Assembly (NCBI GenBank): GCA_033391075.1
Contig: JAWPMV010000001.1
Coordinates: forward strand, 5,332,001-5,396,000
Source: Bacteroidia bacterium
GTDB lineage: Bacteria; Bacteroidota; Bacteroidia; J057
Reading direction: 5' to 3'
Length of the DNA: 64,000 nucleotides
In this document: in pieces, positions 1-9,014 of the stretch
Numbering within the stretch: position 1 is the first letter of the stretch
Layout of the letters: every line of letters begins with the position of its first letter
Made by a program: the position numbers and the translations under genes
Notes under the pieces: generated by a model
Seen by the model: only the letters and a program-made list of their open reading frames with translations
The model's database searches: none
Told to the model about the DNA's origin: nothing

Positions 1-2535
1 CCCTCCTATTTCCTCTGCCACAAACGACAACCACTCTACCGGCAAGGCAGTTCCACTCAAGGTAAAAGTAAGAGCCGGATTACTTCCATTATGGCTTACA
101 ACGAGCGAACCCTGAATCGGATTAGCACTTTGGGGAGTATATTTTACGGTAAATTCAGCCGTATCATCTACCCCTAACAAAACGGGGAAGTTCAAATTAT
201 GAATAAGCTCATATTCTAAGGGGTTGGCTTGCAGGTCTATTTCCATAAGCAGGATACCTTGCGTTCCTCCGGTATTATAAATTTTCCCTTTGGTAGTTGA
301 GGAATTACCAATAGATACGGGCATGAGGCTCAAACTTAAATCGGGGCTTAATAATTGGCCCTGAGTGAAGGCTGCTTCAGCAGGAGGATTCTCCTTGCTA
401 TAGACTTCCATATTAGTCATATTTCCACTTCCCTGTAAAGGGGAACCACTGGTAATAAAGATTCCATCACCAGCCACAATTGCCTGGGTGCCATGTCGGG
501 CAGCATTCAAGGGATCAAGACTTTGCCAGATATTCGTAGCAGGATCCAAAGATTCTACCGTAGACCAGGCCTGTCCGTTGCCCTCTCCGCCAATCACGAC
601 CAAATTTCCCTTAAAATTGACTGCAGCTGCTCCCGCTCTTTCTGTAGGAAGATTACTGGAGGCAGCAAGAGTTGACCAGGAAGAGCTATTGAAATCATAA
701 ACATCCACCTCAGAAATCATTGGGGCCGTAACTCCTCCGGGACCACCGGAAAGTCTGCCACTTGCCAGGTATAACTTCGAGCCAATGATTACTGCCTGAA
801 AATGGTCTCGTGCGCGGGGGGCATCTGTCAGGCTTGTCCAGGTACCTGTAGCCGGGTCAAATTCATCAAACCAGGCTACATATCCACCGTCATGCCCATT
901 GGCATTGCCTCCAATCAGGTAGATTTTTTCATCATAAACCACAGCCCCTGCCGAACCCCTTCTCCTTGCTATAGGTATTTCAGGGCCAGAAAACCAGGCA
1001 TCAGCACGAGGATCATAAATAAAAACACTGTCCGCTGCAGATTCATTCGGGAAATTATTATCATCAAAAGCTCCGAGTACCCAAATGTATCCTCCTTGTA
1101 TTACCGGTTGAAAATGGTTAAGCTCATAAGGAGCTGGGGTACTGGCCTGAGCCCAACTGCGGTTGATAAAATCGTAAGCTTCTACCAAAAGGGGACTTTC
1201 CCTCCCTCCAAAAAGGTAAAAGCGATTACCCGCTTTGACAAAGGAATTTTCATGCCTCCCTGTATGGCTGGGACTGATTTGTGGTTCCAGCAGTGTCCAG
1301 GCATCTATGACAGCTGTTCCGGATGGAAAGATGTTCCAACTAAAATTGCTCGTCTCAGTATTTACATCTGCCAGGTTGTTATCATCAACGCTAAGGCTAA
1401 CGGCAAAGGGACTTCCCACCGCCGCTGTATTACTTATCGTACCAGAAATCAATCCACTTGAAGAATTGATACTTAATCCCGGAGGAAGGCCAGTGGCTGA
1501 ATAAACCAAAGGCCCATCTCCTCCACTAGCTGTGACTTTTAGATTTATACTTTGGCCTTCTTCATTATATTGATCGGGAAAAGGGGTAATAGCGATGGGA
1601 TAAAGGGCTGGAAGATTACAAGAATCACCACTAATAATTTCTATGCCATTGATCAGAGGGTTAACTATATTGTTTATGAGCTTAATCTCCATAGATCCAT
1701 CATTGATAATGATAGGATAAATAAAAACTCCTCCGACCCTATGCCCAAACTTTCCACTTAGGTCTATATCCTTGAATAAAGTAGGTACAGATCCTTCCAC
1801 AGAAATATCAAAAACCCGTGTACCCGGTGTGGAGGTACTGTTATCCTCATTTCCTATATATACCCTCAATTCATATACTCCATCACTTAAGGGGAAACTA
1901 TATTCTATTTGCGAACCACCCATAAGGTCCCATCTTTCTGATTTGTAGATATCTGTAGGAGTTGTCGAAAGGTCAACCGAGGCTTCATAACTATTCATCC
2001 CTCCATGTATAGAGGCTGTATTCGACCCCCCACTTGAAAGATAGCTAGAGGGACTAGAGCGTTCATCTTTTCCCCAATCCATTCCACCATCAATAGAAGA
2101 GATCAGAGGACCTCCACAATTCACGCGATAAACAACTATTGGCGAATCATATATATCCCAGTCAAAATTGACAGTAATTTTATCGCTGGGATCTCCATCT
2201 GCATCATCTACACTTACACTGCAATTATAGGTGAGTCCTGTAAAGGCTGTATTTGATACACTTCCACTAATTTCTCCTGTAGCCGCATTGATACCTATAC
2301 CCGGAGGAAGATTTGTAGCAGAATAACTGAGTGCACCGTCTCCTCCAGAAGCATTAACCATAAATGCAAGCATATCCCCTTCAGTATTGCATTGATTCGC
2401 AATGGGATCCACACTGATATCGATCCACCTCTTGTCAAGGTCTACCGCTGGCAGAGAAAAAGGAAAAATCAGAATGAAGAATAGTAGATAGACCTGGTAT
2501 TTAGTCTGAGAAATACTCAGAAAGCACGTTTGCAT
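1..2535 (-). CDS. Secreted malectin / kelch-repeat protein, C-terminus cut by window edge
   Basis: A minus-strand reading frame stays open from an ATG at 2535 to base 1, giving 845 visible residues, so the gene is truncated only by the window. The N-terminus is a signal peptide (hydrophobic VYLLFFILIFPFSLPA). Next come a putative-Ig (He_PIG-like) domain at about residues 45-108 (ATNLPPGIGIN), a malectin-like carbohydrate-binding domain at about 125-280 (YELRVYIGNE, TRVFDISVEG) and a second He_PIG domain at about 315-388 (ATGLPPGLSIN). Kelch repeats forming a beta-propeller follow at about 410-700 (FYLFGGRES, IYLIGGNANG, LYLASGRLSG, LVVIGGEGNG). A choice-of-anchor type Ig domain (VSHNGSNPALTFTLSGTA) ends in PVEWLSF, a phrase that in Bacteroidota often precedes a T9SS sorting domain, which would lie outside the window. 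It is probably a cell-surface or secreted glycan-binding protein. No catalytic function can be claimed. Confidence 0.85.
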   Translation of the reverse strand, partial: MQTCFLSISQTKYQVYLLFFILIFPFSLPAVDLDKRWIDISVDPIANQCNTEGDMLAFMVNASGGDGALSYSATNLPPGIGINAATGEISGSVSNTAFTGLTYNCSVSVDDADGDPSDKITVNFDWDIYDSPIVVYRVNCGGPLISSIDGGMDWGKDERSSPSSYLSSGGSNTASIHGGMNSYEASVDLSTTPTDIYKSERWDLMGGSQIEYSFPLSDGVYELRVYIGNEDNSTSTPGTRVFDISVEGSVPTLFKDIDLSGKFGHRVGGVFIYPIIINDGSMEIKLINNIVNPLINGIEIISGDSCNLPALYPIAITPFPDQYNEEGQSINLKVTASGGDGPLVYSATGLPPGLSINSSSGLISGTISNTAAVGSPFAVSLSVDDNNLADVNTETSNFSWNIFPSGTAVIDAWTLLEPQISPSHTGRHENSFVKAGNRFYLFGGRESPLLVEAYDFINRSWAQASTPAPYELNHFQPVIQGGYIWVLGAFDDNNFPNESAADSVFIYDPRADAWFSGPEIPIARRRGSAGAVVYDEKIYLIGGNANGHDGGYVAWFDEFDPATGTWTSLTDAPRARDHFQAVIIGSKLYLASGRLSGGPGGVTAPMISEVDVYDFNSSSWSTLAASSNLPTERAGAAAVNFKGNLVVIGGEGNGQAWSTVESLDPATNIWQSLDPLNAARHGTQAIVAGDGIFITSGSPLQGSGNMTNMEVYSKENPPAEAAFTQGQLLSPDLSLSLMPVSIGNSSTTKGKIYNTGGTQGILLMEIDLQANPLEYELIHNLNFPVLLGVDDTAEFTVKYTPQSANPIQGSLVVSHNGSNPALTFTLSGTALPVEWLSFVAEEIGG

Positions 2536-2668
2536 AGCGAAAAATAATAGCTCGTAGGGTAGTGTCAGGTTTGTGCTTTACTAAAGTTTGGCTTTATTCT
2601 TCGAAAATTGAAGTAATTATTCCTTAACTGTCATTTTTGGGCCTTAAGAAGGGATTTGACCTTATGGA

Positions 2669-2713
2669 TCGAAAAAAAACAAAAAAAATCCTCCCTATCC
2701 TGCGATAGGGAGG
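2669..2713 (-). terminator. Rho-independent terminator after the M57-type protease gene
   Basis: On the minus strand a perfect 10-bp stem CCTCCCTATC/GATAGGGAGG (arms 2704-2713 and 2690-2699) with a 4-nt loop is followed by a T-rich run at 2689-2669. It lies 26 bases downstream of the protease stop codon. Confidence 0.85.
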
Positions 2714-2738
2714 TTGGATGTATTGTAATTTTGGAATT

Positions 2739-3608
2739 TTAGTAGAGATACTCCAGAGCGACAACATCAAAGCTACCGAACTCTCCATCTTCATTGCTAC
2801 TAAAACAAGCTAGCATGATTGAATTTGAATCATAGCCGGTAGGCGTACCAGGTACATGATTCGCGCCTACACCAGCACTACCTTCATTGGTGTTTTGTCC
2901 ACAGCTTTGACGACTGAAATAGTCTGTGTGACGGAAACCAACGGCATGACCAATCTCATGGGTAATTACGTGCTCGTTTACATTGGTGCTGTAAGAATCA
3001 AGGCCTGAGTAAATTTGAATCCACTTGTAAGGATCGCCCCCACTAGGAAAACCAGCAGAACCTCCTGCCTGACCATTTGGTACACGATAAACTACCATAT
3101 CATAGGGCTGATAGTTGGTGCCATAAGTCAGGGTAAAGTTCAAACTGATATTTAGGCGGTTGTAATTGTTTATAGCCCAACTTAAAGCGGTTCTCATTCT
3201 GGAACTCAATCCATATCCGCCTCCACCAGTATAACCAATTACATTAATCGTAGAACCCTGGCTAACCAGTGCATTGGTACTGTATTGCTTTTCCTGATCG
3301 CGAAGGCCACTCATTGTTTGACTAAGTTCTTTGAGTTCATCGCGGGAAACAACAATATCCTTTTCAATTCTGTACTTGCTTTCAGTACTTCCGTCCGGGT
3401 AAACAAATTCGAATTCTTCAACATCCTCGGTGTTTACTCCAATAGTTTTTAGTTGCTCAATTACCGAGGGATCAAATGCTGTCTCAATTTTCGTAGTTGA
3501 CATCTCTGGGTCCTCATCCAGTACATCCGGCTGGCAAGAGGTGAGAAAAAAGCTTCCGAGTGCTACTGCTGTAGCGATTGCAATAGTTCTAAGACGATAG
3601 ATCATCAT
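2739..3608 (-). CDS. M57-type (HEIGH) zinc metalloprotease, lipoprotein
   Basis: This 289-residue protein starts with a lipoprotein signal (hydrophobic segment, then lipobox LTSC near residue 25), so it is probably anchored to the outer membrane or exported. The catalytic motif HEIGHAVGFRH fits the metzincin pattern HExxHxxGxxH and matches the 'dual-action HEIGH' peptidase M57 family. Two His and the Glu bind zinc and activate water, and the third ligand is the final His. The region before it (residues ~30-120) is acidic and may act as a propeptide; this is inferred. The second ATG, one codon inside, is an equally good start. The gene is monocistronic, with a strong terminator downstream. Confidence 0.85.
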   Translation of the reverse strand: MMIYRLRTIAIATAVALGSFFLTSCQPDVLDEDPEMSTTKIETAFDPSVIEQLKTIGVNTEDVEEFEFVYPDGSTESKYRIEKDIVVSRDELKELSQTMSGLRDQEKQYSTNALVSQGSTINVIGYTGGGGYGLSSRMRTALSWAINNYNRLNISLNFTLTYGTNYQPYDMVVYRVPNGQAGGSAGFPSGGDPYKWIQIYSGLDSYSTNVNEHVITHEIGHAVGFRHTDYFSRQSCGQNTNEGSAGVGANHVPGTPTGYDSNSIMLACFSSNEDGEFGSFDVVALEYLY

Positions 3609-3952
3609 AATTAAATGATTTAAAATTAGTGTGTATAAATAGCGTAAGTCGTATGGGGAAAGAACAGCTGTAAATTCTAATATAATATTTTATTTCCATC
3701 ATAGAAATATACAAAGCCTTATTTTTAATAATTTCGCAAAAAATAAACAGCAATTTAAATCATTATAATGTCATTTCATGTATAAAATTGGGCATAAAAT
3801 TCCTGGAAAGCGCCCTCGAATTCCAGCTTTCCAGAGCCCATAACATGATTATGGATAGGATATATAATTTTTATTATATTCTCGAAATATTCAAGAAGTG
3901 AAATACTGCCAAGTAAAGGCAAGACAACATACTACGATACATGGTAGCAGTT
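3609..3952. other. Intergenic region, 344 bases, no gene seen
   Basis: AT-rich spacer between two minus-strand genes. It contains a 9-bp perfect inverted repeat (CTGGAAAGC 3803-3811 / GCTTTCCAG 3826-3834) without a good T-tract. This may be a weak terminator of the permease gene or an mRNA hairpin. I could not identify a convincing consensus promoter for the protease gene. Confidence 0.5.
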
Positions 3953-5050
3953 TTACAAGTCTTTGGTAATGGATTGAACCAACTTAAACTGATCAAAAAA
4001 CTCTTTGGCGATCACCCTCAAAATGGTATAGGCGGGTATGGCTAAAATCATCCCGGCAACTCCGGCAACATTCCCTGCCATCAAAATGACCAAAAAGATT
4101 TCCAGAGGATGAGCCTTTACACTACTGGAATAAATAAAGGGTTGAAGCACAAAGTTGTCGATCATCTGAACCACTGCGAAAACGACCAGAACTTTCAGCG
4201 CCAAAGGAAGGATATAACTATTGAAGTCCATATCCAAGGCCCCCAGAACTGCGAAGAGAATTCCCACAAATCCTCCAATCAAGGGCCCGAGGTATGGGAT
4301 CACATTGAAGAGCCCTGCAAAGAAACCTATCACAAATGCATTTTCTACTCCTAATAATCCCAGCCCAATTGAAATCAGGCCTCCCACGATCAGTACCTCC
4401 AGAATTACCCCAATGAAATACCGGGTAAGGAGTTCCTTGGTATGCTCGAGGACATTGTTTACTTCTTCAGCATATTTAGAAGGGGTAAGAGCCATTACAA
4501 TTCCATGCATAAGTCCCCGCTCTTTCAGGAAAAAGAAGGCGATAAAGAGAATGGAAAAGGAGGCGATCAAAAAATCGCCGGTAAAATCAACAATTGAACT
4601 GAGGATGGTTGATATTTTCGCCCCATTCAGAATCTTGTTGACGTTTGACCGAATATATTCAGGCACACTTTGCTCTTCCGGGATAAAGCCAAATTGATCA
4701 TTGTAGTACTCAATCGATTGAATAGGACCGTTTAGGCCCTGGTTGAGGGTATTGCTATTTGCTACTTGCTGGATTTTGTTGAGTTGACTGACGAGGGGGG
4801 GAATAAAAGTCCCGAAGATCAGGATAATCGTCCCAAGTATTACCAAAAGGCTCACTACCGCCTGCAGGGCCGCTGGCAACTTTTTTCCCTTGATACTAAT
4901 TTTATCCAGTAAACGCAGAATCGGTCTTCCTATAAGGGCGACAACCGCAGCGATCAGAACATAGCCCAGCAGCGCACCAAAAAACCATACAAAGGTCGCT
5001 ATGGCTAATGCCCCCAGGATAAATAGAATATTTCGATTGAGTTTCGACAT
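3953..5050 (-). CDS. AI-2E family transporter (putative permease)
   Basis: A 365-residue polytopic membrane protein of the AI-2E / PerM family (PF01594). Two hydrophobic hairpins at the N-terminus (residues ~8-40 and 60-90) are followed by an amphipathic, largely soluble stretch (95-150) and four to five helices in the C-terminal half. The conserved segment FNVIPYLGPLIGG lies near residue 250, where the family has its P-x-x-G-P signature. Members export small molecules or ions (AI-2 in TqsA, Na+/H+ in some). The substrate cannot be read from sequence. It starts with ATG and is divergent from the YigZ gene, with a short shared upstream region. Confidence 0.9.
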   Translation of the reverse strand: MSKLNRNILFILGALAIATFVWFFGALLGYVLIAAVVALIGRPILRLLDKISIKGKKLPAALQAVVSLLVILGTIILIFGTFIPPLVSQLNKIQQVANSNTLNQGLNGPIQSIEYYNDQFGFIPEEQSVPEYIRSNVNKILNGAKISTILSSIVDFTGDFLIASFSILFIAFFFLKERGLMHGIVMALTPSKYAEEVNNVLEHTKELLTRYFIGVILEVLIVGGLISIGLGLLGVENAFVIGFFAGLFNVIPYLGPLIGGFVGILFAVLGALDMDFNSYILPLALKVLVVFAVVQMIDNFVLQPFIYSSSVKAHPLEIFLVILMAGNVAGVAGMILAIPAYTILRVIAKEFFDQFKLVQSITKDL

Positions 5051-5213
5051 GGATGGAACAAATTAGGGGGAATGAAGAATCTTTCAAACAATAGAATGAT
5101 TTTTATGCTAAAATTGCAGAATCGAAAGAGAAGTTTTTCATAGTATCAAAGAAGAAGGCCAGGGTTTCTTTAAAGACCGGGGTTCAAAATTCTACGCCTA
5201 CGCCTATCCGGTT

Positions 5214-5723
5214 GTGGATATGGATGAAATTGAAAAACATCTCGCGCACTTAAAAAAGAAATACCACGACGCCCGCCATCACTGTTATGCCTATCGATTG
5301 GGGATGAAAGGGGAAAGCAGTTTCAGCAATGATGATGGAGAGCCCTCGCATAGTGCTGGTACTCCTATTCTCTCTGCTATCCGATCTGCAGAACTAAGCA
5401 ATGTTTTCATTGTGGTTGTCAGGTATTTCGGAGGAACAAAGCTGGGCATACGAGGCTTGATAGAAGCCTATAGAAGCGCGGCCGAGGATGCAATTGCTGA
5501 TCTGGAGAAATTCCCCCTTATTATCAAGGTCCGCTTTCTCCTGAAATTTCGCTACGAGCAAACCGCAGAACTCAATAAACTGTTGCACCCCTTTAGCTTT
5601 ACCATAGAAGAAAGCAACTATACCGATAGCTGTGAACATCGGATTTCTATGCCCGAGGAAAACTTCCCTCCTCTTCAAAATAGTCTTGAAAAAGCAGGTT
5701 ATAATATCGAAATATTGACCTGA
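5214..5723 (+). CDS. YigZ / IMPACT family protein (UPF0029), start uncertain
   Basis: The segment KKYHDARHHCYAYRLG, then FSNDDGEPSHSAGTPIL and VVRYFGGTKLGIRGL, are hallmarks of the YigZ/IMPACT fold. This family is linked to translation regulation, and its biochemical role in bacteria is unsettled. The listed start is the in-frame GTG at 5214. However, the same frame stays open back to 5112 and encodes a typical family N-terminus upstream (SIKEEGQGFFKDRGSKFYAY), with no ATG, GTG or TTG before it. The true protein therefore probably starts near 5121, at a rare codon such as ATC, or a base was changed there. An ATG at 5105 lies in another frame and stops after 12 codons. The N-terminal ~30 residues are part of the conserved fold, so starting at 5214 would remove a beta strand. 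Confidence 0.8.
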   Translation: MDMDEIEKHLAHLKKKYHDARHHCYAYRLGMKGESSFSNDDGEPSHSAGTPILSAIRSAELSNVFIVVVRYFGGTKLGIRGLIEAYRSAAEDAIADLEKFPLIIKVRFLLKFRYEQTAELNKLLHPFSFTIEESNYTDSCEHRISMPEENFPPLQNSLEKAGYNIEILT

Positions 5724-5750
5724 GACTAAACAGAGCAGTTATTATATTTG
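5715..5750 (+). promoter_or_regulatory. Bacteroidota-type promoter for the T9SS metallopeptidase
   Basis: TATATTTG at 5743-5750 fits the -7 element TAnnTTTG. A TTG at 5715-5717 could be the -33 element, but the 25-base spacing is longer than usual. Transcription would start near 5756, so the upstream TTG at 5748 could not be the translation start. Confidence 0.45.
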
Positions 5751-5813
5751 TTGCTATTAGGGGTACAAAATTTTGGGATGGGGAAAAGCCATCATAAATA
5801 CGAGATTCAAGCT

Positions 5814-7616
5814 ATGAGAAATAGAAGCTTTTCTGTGTTTTTACTGATTTGTTTTTGGGGGATTAGTCTTCCCGCTTTTGCACAGGAGCTTGCATTACTC
5901 AAAAAAACGAAAGTCAGGAGTCTCCAGGATTTAGAACTTTTGCTTGAGCAGCATGTTCCTGAATTAGGAACAGAGGCTTCTCACTTAGAACTCCTACACT
6001 TCAAAGAAAGCCCTGCTGCTTATCACTATCTTTTTCGTCAGCTCTTTAAAGAAATACCGATAAACGGTTCAGAGCTATCTGTTCACATAGATAAGCAAGG
6101 CCAAATTCGAAGTTTCTCAAAACAACTATATTCCCTAAGAGGCCAGAAACTACCTTCCTTTAGCTTTCCAAAATCAAAGCTCCACACAAGCATGAGCAAT
6201 ATCTATGGGGCATATAGCAGCCAGATCGAAGCTCAGCTCTTATGGGATAAAGGGAAACTCATTCCGATTTACAGGCTTCACAATTTCAGCCACGGAAGTG
6301 TCTATCAATTTGAAGTATTGGTAGATGCTGAAAAAGGAAAGGAAATTAGCTGGAAAGACCTGGGCCTTTATCATACAGAAACTACTGGAGATACGACGGG
6401 ACGGGCGAGGGTATTCAAGCCCAATCCCTGTACAAAAGCCAATGTCAATTATGGGGACCTCTTCATTGACAGCATGGATTTTCATAAGACCATCTTTGAG
6501 TCTTTGATGGATAGTGTAGTACTGGAGGGTTTGTGCATCGAAGGAGACAGTTTTTTATTGAAAGGCCCTTATGTAGAAATCACAGACCTTGAGGCTCCGG
6601 CTGTTCCTAGTGTAAAAAGCATAGATGGAGATTTCTATTTCCGAAGAGATGAGTCGGGTTTTGAGCAGGTGATGGCCTATTACCATATCGACCGCATGCA
6701 GCGCTGGGTCAGAAGCATCGGCTTTGGCAACATTCAAACCATCCCCATAAAAGTAGATGCACAGGGAACCGAAAGCGACAACTCGGTAACTGTCATCAAA
6801 GACAGCGTCCCTAATATCCTTTTCGGGCGGGGGGGAGTTGATGATGCCGAAGACGCGGATGTGATCATTCATGAGTATGGTCATGCCTTGTCCTATTTTG
6901 CCAGTGGGGTTATCGCCAAAAGAGGAAGCAGAGAACGATTGGGCCTTGATGAAGGCATCGGAGATTATCTTGCAGCCATTTATAGCCAGGATCTTGGCTT
7001 TGACAATTATCGGATTCTCTTTAACTGGGATGGGCACAATGAATTTTGGCCAGGCAGACAGGTTTCGGCAAGTGATAATTATCCCCCGCAGGATTCATCC
7101 ATTCATGACTTTGGGGGAATATGGGCAAGCACGCTTCTGGATCTTCGCAACCAAATTGGTAAAGGACTTATTGATTCCCTCTTTTTTCAATCCTTATTTT
7201 TCAATGACCTGAATACAGATCTTCCCACGGCTGCTCAACATTTTCTGATGGCAGATAGCCTCTTGTTTGAGGGTGCACATACAGAAGCGATTAGTTTTAC
7301 CTTCTGTCAAAAGGGATTGCTTCCAGACCTAAATGGAGATTGTTCTGTGGTTTCCGTAGGGGAAAGTCTGAAAGATTTTCGGCCAAAAGTTTTTCCCAAT
7401 CCGAATTCAGGCATATTTTTCCTGGAGCTGAATCCTTCAACAAATCCTGAAGCCAGACTGGAAGTGTTCAATGAACTTGGGCAAATCATCTTTAGACAAG
7501 AAATAAATCAACGAAGAATGAAGGTAGACCTGGCCGGAAATTCTCCGGGTTTATATTTCCTGAAAATTCAGGCAACAAACGGCCAGATATACGCACAAAA
7601 AGTGATTCTGGAGTAA
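5814..7616 (+). CDS. T9SS-secreted zinc metallopeptidase (fungalysin/thermolysin-like, gluzincin)
   Basis: This 600-residue protein is counted from the ATG at 5814, chosen because it directly begins a clean signal peptide (FLLICFWGISLPAFAQ) and because a promoter element lies at 5743-5750. Residues ~25-190 look like an inhibitory propeptide. The active site is HEYGHA (His353, Glu354, His357), followed by LDEGIGDYLA with Glu380 as third zinc ligand. The spacing fits M36/M4-type gluzincins. The C-terminal ~80 residues are a T9SS type-A sorting domain (VFPNPNSG ... GLYFLKIQ ... KVILE). It should be exported by Sec, moved across the outer membrane by T9SS and released or anchored at the surface. 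The exact peptidase family is a motif-level assignment. Confidence 0.85.
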   Translation: MRNRSFSVFLLICFWGISLPAFAQELALLKKTKVRSLQDLELLLEQHVPELGTEASHLELLHFKESPAAYHYLFRQLFKEIPINGSELSVHIDKQGQIRSFSKQLYSLRGQKLPSFSFPKSKLHTSMSNIYGAYSSQIEAQLLWDKGKLIPIYRLHNFSHGSVYQFEVLVDAEKGKEISWKDLGLYHTETTGDTTGRARVFKPNPCTKANVNYGDLFIDSMDFHKTIFESLMDSVVLEGLCIEGDSFLLKGPYVEITDLEAPAVPSVKSIDGDFYFRRDESGFEQVMAYYHIDRMQRWVRSIGFGNIQTIPIKVDAQGTESDNSVTVIKDSVPNILFGRGGVDDAEDADVIIHEYGHALSYFASGVIAKRGSRERLGLDEGIGDYLAAIYSQDLGFDNYRILFNWDGHNEFWPGRQVSASDNYPPQDSSIHDFGGIWASTLLDLRNQIGKGLIDSLFFQSLFFNDLNTDLPTAAQHFLMADSLLFEGAHTEAISFTFCQKGLLPDLNGDCSVVSVGESLKDFRPKVFPNPNSGIFFLELNPSTNPEARLEVFNELGQIIFRQEINQRRMKVDLAGNSPGLYFLKIQATNGQIYAQKVILE

Positions 7617-7925
7617 AATAAGACAGCTCTTGGGAAATTCTTTCCCCCATTTTAGCGCATTGAAAAGGTCACAACTTATGTAAGGTTTCTCAAGAAAAAA
7701 CAATAAAACAGCCTTTTCCATCGTCAATTTTCCATAAATATATGTTTTTACCTGCCTAAAAAGTTCAAGAAGGGCAATTTTTACTTAATGTGCATTTGTA
7801 ACCCTTGCCTATGAATAGTAGGCCTTATGAGCTTAGATTTGGCTACTATTGTAAAAATAGAACACGATTTGTAAAACCATTTCATTATTTTCTTTCAACC
7901 CTTAATAACGGATAAGAAACCTGGC
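7617..7925. other. Intergenic region, 309 bases, no gene seen
   Basis: A short hairpin (GGGAAA 7632-7637 / TTTCCC 7641-7646) lies just after the metallopeptidase stop but lacks a T-tract. TAGATTTG at 7834-7841 fits a -7 element for the Nudix gene, though no well-spaced -33 TTTG is present. No small gene is evident. Confidence 0.4.
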
Positions 7926-8378
7926 GTGCAAGTAAAATCACTAGTCCAAAACCAGCATACCAAGCCAATCACCCGCTGTATATTCAGAAAAGGGGATAGT
8001 ATACTGGTGGCGAAGGGATTTGACAGCCAAAAAGGTGAAACATTTTACAGACCACCTGGAGGAAAAATTCAATTTGGAGAGTACAGTTGGGCCACCGTAA
8101 GAAGACAAATTAAAGAAGTTATTGGGGAAGAGATAAAAAACCTTACCTTTGTGGGCCCTTTAGAAAGTATTTTTCAATATGAGGGTAATGAGTGCCACGA
8201 AATCGTCTTTGTATTTGAAGGCGAATTCGTAAATAAACAAATGTATACTCAAAGCCAGATAATCACCCAGGGGACTGATGGCAAAGCAATGACCATCGAA
8301 TGGAAACCCTTGAGTGATTTCCACCGTAAGAAAGCAATGCTATATCCTGATGGATTAATAGACATGCTTGAACGTTAG
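7926..8378 (+). CDS. Nudix-fold hydrolase-like protein with a degenerate Nudix box
   Basis: This 150-residue protein starts with GTG; no ATG lies near the N-terminus. It has the Nudix fold layout: a strand with ITRCIFRKGDSILVAKG, then PPGGKIQFGEYSWATVRRQIKEVIGEE in the Nudix-box position. The canonical box ends RExxEExG; here it reads R-Q-I-K-E-V-I-G, so two of the conserved acidic residues are replaced (Gln and Val). One of these normally helps coordinate Mg2+. The downstream strand CHEIVFVFEGEF is typical of the family. The protein may have altered chemistry or be a non-catalytic binder. Substrate unknown. Confidence 0.75.
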   Translation: MQVKSLVQNQHTKPITRCIFRKGDSILVAKGFDSQKGETFYRPPGGKIQFGEYSWATVRRQIKEVIGEEIKNLTFVGPLESIFQYEGNECHEIVFVFEGEFVNKQMYTQSQIITQGTDGKAMTIEWKPLSDFHRKKAMLYPDGLIDMLER

Positions 8379-8446
8379 TTAACCATGAGAACCTTTTAAT
8401 TTTCCTTCCAAATTCACCTTGTATTTTCACTTTTTTATTTTTTCAT

Positions 8447-8755
8447 ATGAACATTTATGTTGGAAATCTTGCTTACTCTGTGGGTGAGCAGGATCTCGAA
8501 AGAGTCTTCTCTGAATTCGGAGAAGTTGTTTCTGTCAAAATTATCACAGACAGAGACACCGGACACTCGAAGGGATTTGCTTTTGTAGAAATGGGGGACG
8601 AAGATTCCGGATCAGCTGCAATTGATGGTCTTCACGACCAAGAGCTTTCTGGCCGCAATATGAAGGTTAGCAAAGCTAGACCCAGAACGAATAATTTCGG
8701 TAACGACCGCCGTGGTGGTGGTGGCGGAGGATTTCGCAACAACAACCGCTGGTAG
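8447..8755 (+). CDS. RRM-type RNA-binding protein with Gly-rich tail
   Basis: A 102-residue protein with a single RNA recognition motif. RNP2 is IYVGNL (residues 3-8) and RNP1 is KGFAFVEM (42-49), including the two aromatic residues that stack on RNA bases. A Gly/Arg/Asn tail (about 87-102, RRGGGGGGFRNNNRW) follows. This architecture matches small bacterial RRM proteins, often cold-induced and thought to act on mRNA structure. It starts with ATG, has an AT-rich leader and is followed by a strong terminator, so it is transcribed alone. Confidence 0.93.
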   Translation: MNIYVGNLAYSVGEQDLERVFSEFGEVVSVKIITDRDTGHSKGFAFVEMGDEDSGSAAIDGLHDQELSGRNMKVSKARPRTNNFGNDRRGGGGGGFRNNNRW

Positions 8756-8779
8756 TACTTTAGATAAGTATTCGAAGAA

Positions 8780-8814
8780 AAAAAGGGCCGCTTTGTGCGG
8801 CCCTTTTTTGTTTA
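8780..8814 (+). terminator. Rho-independent terminator after the RRM gene
   Basis: Stem AAGGGCCGC (8783-8791) / GCGGCCCTT (8797-8805) with a 5-nt loop, preceded by A's and followed by a T-rich run. The A/T symmetry could let it work in both directions. Confidence 0.92.
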
Positions 8815-9014
8815 TATACATTTTTAAGGCTCGTCATAAACCCCAATACGATTTGAAAAAAATCTGCCAATAAAATTTATTAAACAGGATAATTTCTTAA
8901 TTTTTGCATTACATTCAGTTAAAACCCCCGCAATAATGCCTGCCTGTCGTGAAATGGACAGGCCCAGTTAAAATTGTTGGTGAATTTAACGTCCTGGAAT
9001 ACGAAAATCTAATT

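Noticed and set aside
802-1461. 219-codon plus-strand frame
   Set aside because: Lies opposite the continuous malectin/kelch coding frame and has no recognisable features.
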